From NCBI RefSeq assembly GCF_014645795.1, contig NZ_BMMK01000016.1, forward strand, positions 1 to 64,000: 64,000 nucleotides of DNA, read 5' to 3'. Below are positions 61,601 through 64,000 of this stretch, in pieces; the stretch's first letter is position 1, and each line of letters opens with the position of its first letter. The position numbers and the translations under genes are program-made. The notes below the pieces were generated by a model that was given only the letters and a program-made list of their open reading frames with translations, was not told the origin of the DNA and did no database searches. The DNA is from Longimycelium tulufanense (GTDB lineage Bacteria; Actinomycetota; Actinomycetes; Mycobacteriales; Pseudonocardiaceae).

Positions 61601-62317
61601 CCCGGCCGGGCACGCTGCGCACTCCTGCTGCGGCCGTTCGGGTCTGTCCGGTCACTCACTGGGTGCGGACCGGCCGAGGGGTATTCCGATCTTCTTCGGT
61701 GAGGTTGCACGATGTCCTGGCGCGTCAATGAGAATTCGCCGGGTTCGCCACCGCGGAGCAGGTGAGTTCCCCACGACGCAGTTTCGCTGTTGGTTCTCGG
61801 GTTACAAGGAAAGGGAGGTCGACGCGCCGTGCCGAAGCCAGGCAGCTGTCCCGCGCTCCAGCTCACCGCGTCGATGAGACTCCCGTTGCCCGTGTGACCA
61901 GCGATTTCCACGTGCCGCCCGGTACCTCGCCCCCCACCGCCGGGCGTGCCGACACCCGCAGCGCATGCAACCGTGGAGGAGGTCGCCGAGAAGAACTGGC
62001 CGCATCACGCGCATGACACCCCGCCGCACCCTGTTGTCGGCGGCAGGGCGAAAACCAATTTCGCGAGTTTCGCCTCCTGTCGCGAAAAAACACCGACGGC
62101 CGATTTTCCTCGCCCCGGTCGTCCGGGCTGGAACCCACCGGTGTTCGGGCGGGCGAGGCCGAACCCCTTGCAGGTAAAGGAGGACCGACACGACGCTGCG
62201 CGAGCTCAACGGCTACCGGGTCCTGTGACCGGGACAGGGGGTGGGGTCGCCCGCACCGGGCCCCCCCACCCCTCTGTCGTTTCTGTCGTGGCCCTCCGTC
62301 GCGGCGCCGGCCGGGCG
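61601..62317. other. 700-base intergenic region
   Basis: No gene is supportable. It has a hairpin TTTCGCGA/TCGCGAAA (62059-62087), a strong ribosome-binding-like AAAGGAGG at 62174-62181 followed by only a ten-codon reading frame starting at CTG, and a terminator at 62233-62278. Confidence 0.5.
62233..62278. terminator. terminator at the end of the acyl-CoA synthetase gene
   Basis: GACAGGGGGTGGGG pairs with CCCCACCCCTCTGTC (one bulge) across 62233-62278, about 40 bases downstream of the minus-strand synthetase stop. It can serve both strands. Confidence 0.7.
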
Positions 62318-64000
62318 TCAGCCGGTGTAGATGGCGGAGATCTGGTCGGCGTAGGTCTTGGCGACCACGTTGCGCCGCAGCTTCAGGCTCGGCGTCAGTT
62401 CGCCACCCGCCTCGGTGAAGTCCACCGGCAGGATGCGGAACTTCTTGATCGACTCCGCCGTCGAGACCGCCTTGTTGGCCTCGTCGACCGCGGCCTGGAT
62501 CTCGGCCCGCAGGTCCGGGTCGTCGATCAGGTCGACCACCTCGGCGTCGGCCGGCTTGCCGTGCTGGGTCTTCCACGCCGGGAAGAACTCCGGGTCCACC
62601 GTGATGAGCGCGCCGATGAACGGCTGCTTGTCCCCGACCACCATGCACTGGCTGATCAGCGGGTGGGAGCGTAGCCGGTCCTCGAGCACCGCGGGCGCCA
62701 CGTTCTTGCCGCCGGCGGTGACGATGATCTCCTTCTTTCGCCCGGTGATCCGCAGGTAGCCCTCGTCGTCCAGCTCGCCGAGGTCACCGGTGTGGAACCA
62801 CTTGTCCCGCAGCGCGTCCTTGGTCGCCTGCTCGTTGTTCCAGTAGGCGCGGAACACCACGTCGCCCTTGATCAGGACCTCGCCGTCCTCGGCGATGCGG
62901 ATCGAGGTCCCGGCGATGGGCCGGCCCACGGTACCGATCTTCAGCGCCTCCGGGGTGTTCACGCAGGCCGCCGCGCTGGTCTCGGTCAGCCCGTAGCCCT
63001 CGTAGACGGTCACCCCCAGGCCACGGAAGAAGTGCGCGAGCCGCGCGCCCAGCGGTGCGCCACCGGAGATCGACGCCTCGCACCGGCCGCCGAGCGCGGC
63101 CCGCAGCTTGCCGTAGACGAGCTTGTCGAACAGCAGGTGCCTCAGCTTCAGACCCAGGCCGGGCCCACCGCGGTCCAGCGACTCGCTGTAGGCGACGGCG
63201 GTGGCCTCGGCGATGTCGAAGATCCGGCCCTTGCCCTCGCTGTGTGCCCTCTGCTTGGCGCCGTTGTAGACCTTCTCGAACACCCGGGGCACCGCCACCA
63301 CGAACCGCGGCCGGAACGTGCCCAAATCGGCGACCAGGTTCTTGATGTCCGGGGCGTGCCCGACCGTGGCCCGTGCATAGACCGCGCAGATGGTGACCGC
63401 GCGCGCCAGCACGTGCGCCAGCGGCAGGAAGATCAGCAGCGAGCTGCCGGGCTGGATGAGCTGCGGGAAGGCCGCGATGTCGGAGCGGACCTCGCTCAGC
63501 AGGTTGCGGTGGGTCAGCTCGCAGCCCTTGGGGCGGCCGGTGGTACCGGAGGTGTAGATGATGGTCGCCAGGTCGTCGGCGCCGACCGTCCGGCGCCGCT
63601 CGTGCACGTCGGTGTCGGGCAGCTCGGCGCCCTGGGCGACCAGCTCGGCGACCGCGCCGCGGTCGCCCTCCGCGGGCTCGATCCGCCACACGTTCGCGAG
63701 CTCGGGCAGCCGATCGCGCACCGCCTCCACGGTTGCCCGGTGCTCCGCGGTCTCGACCACGAACGCCTTGGTGCCGGCGTCGGAACCGATCCACTGCACC
63801 TGCTCGGCAGAGGAGGTCTCGTACACCGGGACGGTGACGCAGCCGGCGGCCCAGATCGCGAAGTCGAACAACGTCCATTCGTAGCGGGTCTTGGCCATCA
63901 GACCGACCCGGTCGCCGGCCTGCAGCCCGGCGGCGATCAGGCCCTTGGCCACGGCCAACACCTCGTCGGCGAACTCCCGGGCGGTGACGTCCACCCAGGC
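62318..64000 (-). CDS. long-chain acyl-CoA synthetase (partial, N-terminus beyond window)
   Basis: The visible 560 residues cover most of an ANL-superfamily ligase that activates fatty acids with ATP and CoA. The AMP-binding core TIIYTSGTTGRPKGCELTH, the YEGYGLTETSAA motif, the hinge-region WFHTGDLGELDDEGYLRITGRKKEIIV and the C-terminal Lys region are intact. The reading frame is open to the window end (WVDVTAREFADEV), so the true start lies beyond 64000. FadD15-like enzymes of this type are common in actinomycetes. Confidence 0.92.
   Translation of the reverse strand, partial: AWVDVTAREFADEVLAVAKGLIAAGLQAGDRVGLMAKTRYEWTLFDFAIWAAGCVTVPVYETSSAEQVQWIGSDAGTKAFVVETAEHRATVEAVRDRLPELANVWRIEPAEGDRGAVAELVAQGAELPDTDVHERRRTVGADDLATIIYTSGTTGRPKGCELTHRNLLSEVRSDIAAFPQLIQPGSSLLIFLPLAHVLARAVTICAVYARATVGHAPDIKNLVADLGTFRPRFVVAVPRVFEKVYNGAKQRAHSEGKGRIFDIAEATAVAYSESLDRGGPGLGLKLRHLLFDKLVYGKLRAALGGRCEASISGGAPLGARLAHFFRGLGVTVYEGYGLTETSAAACVNTPEALKIGTVGRPIAGTSIRIAEDGEVLIKGDVVFRAYWNNEQATKDALRDKWFHTGDLGELDDEGYLRITGRKKEIIVTAGGKNVAPAVLEDRLRSHPLISQCMVVGDKQPFIGALITVDPEFFPAWKTQHGKPADAEVVDLIDDPDLRAEIQAAVDEANKAVSTAESIKKFRILPVDFTEAGGELTPSLKLRRNVVAKTYADQISAIYTG

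Overview
The window is high-GC DNA (GTG/TTG starts, 4-bp ATGA/GTGA gene overlaps, an accD6-type fatty-acid operon with a FasR-like activator, LAxTG sortase substrate, DUF3145, DUF2637 and DUF6343 proteins). These point to an actinomycete, most likely of the Pseudonocardiales (Saccharopolyspora/Amycolatopsis-like). Genus is an inference; no rRNA or housekeeping marker is present to settle it.

Positions 1-3500 look like a scrap yard. They hold a truncated STAND-type NTPase, a secreted I36-type inhibitor, and a DUF2637 membrane protein with a tiny Cys-pair protein of the kind found on actinomycete integrative/conjugative elements, followed by a repeat-rich non-coding stretch. Positions 3559-17543 are a complete, apparently undescribed thiopeptide (pyritide) gene cluster. 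Two nearly identical precursor peptides with lactazole-like leader ends (VALPEMGA) and strange cores (WWCC or WLCC followed by seven Ser and CC) lie on the plus strand. They converge, through a perfect 19-bp terminator palindrome, on a ten-gene minus-strand operon. That operon encodes a pyridine synthase-like protein, an ABC exporter pair, a LanB glutamylation enzyme, an Ocin-ThiF leader-binding protein, a YcaO cyclodehydratase, an azoline dehydrogenase, a glutamate-elimination protein, a JmjC/cupin oxygenase and a luciferase-like monooxygenase. Positions 17759-22318 carry a small membrane protein, a second ABC transporter co-transcribed with a two-component system, and a LuxR-type regulator. 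These are plausible control or immunity functions for the cluster.

Positions 23194-31479 hold accessory genes: a secreted DUF4360 protein, an XRE/ImmA-IrrE/membrane-protein triad, a 2H phosphoesterase, a GH25 muramidase, a sortase-anchored wall protein and a membrane protein. Positions 31575-39491 are metabolic: alanine dehydrogenase with a PucR regulator, a PCMT-like methyltransferase, a P450 divergent from an 8-amino-7-oxononanoate synthase-like enzyme, and an Lrp regulator divergent from a LysE exporter. Positions 39680-42249 hold an HTH-TPR regulator, a frameshifted Uma2 nuclease and a DUF6343 protein. Positions 42752-45641 encode a DsbA-like/CcdA-like thiol-redox pair and a lipoprotein.

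Positions 47595-56205 contain the conserved actinobacterial type II fatty-acid synthesis locus (fasR-fabD-fabH-acpP-fabF-accD6, then a lipoprotein, an anchored protein and DUF3145). The last part (56775-64000) has a secreted S33 peptidase, a membrane channel-like protein, an FMN riboswitch controlling a PnuC/RibM-type riboflavin transporter, a methyltransferase and a long-chain acyl-CoA synthetase that runs off the window edge.
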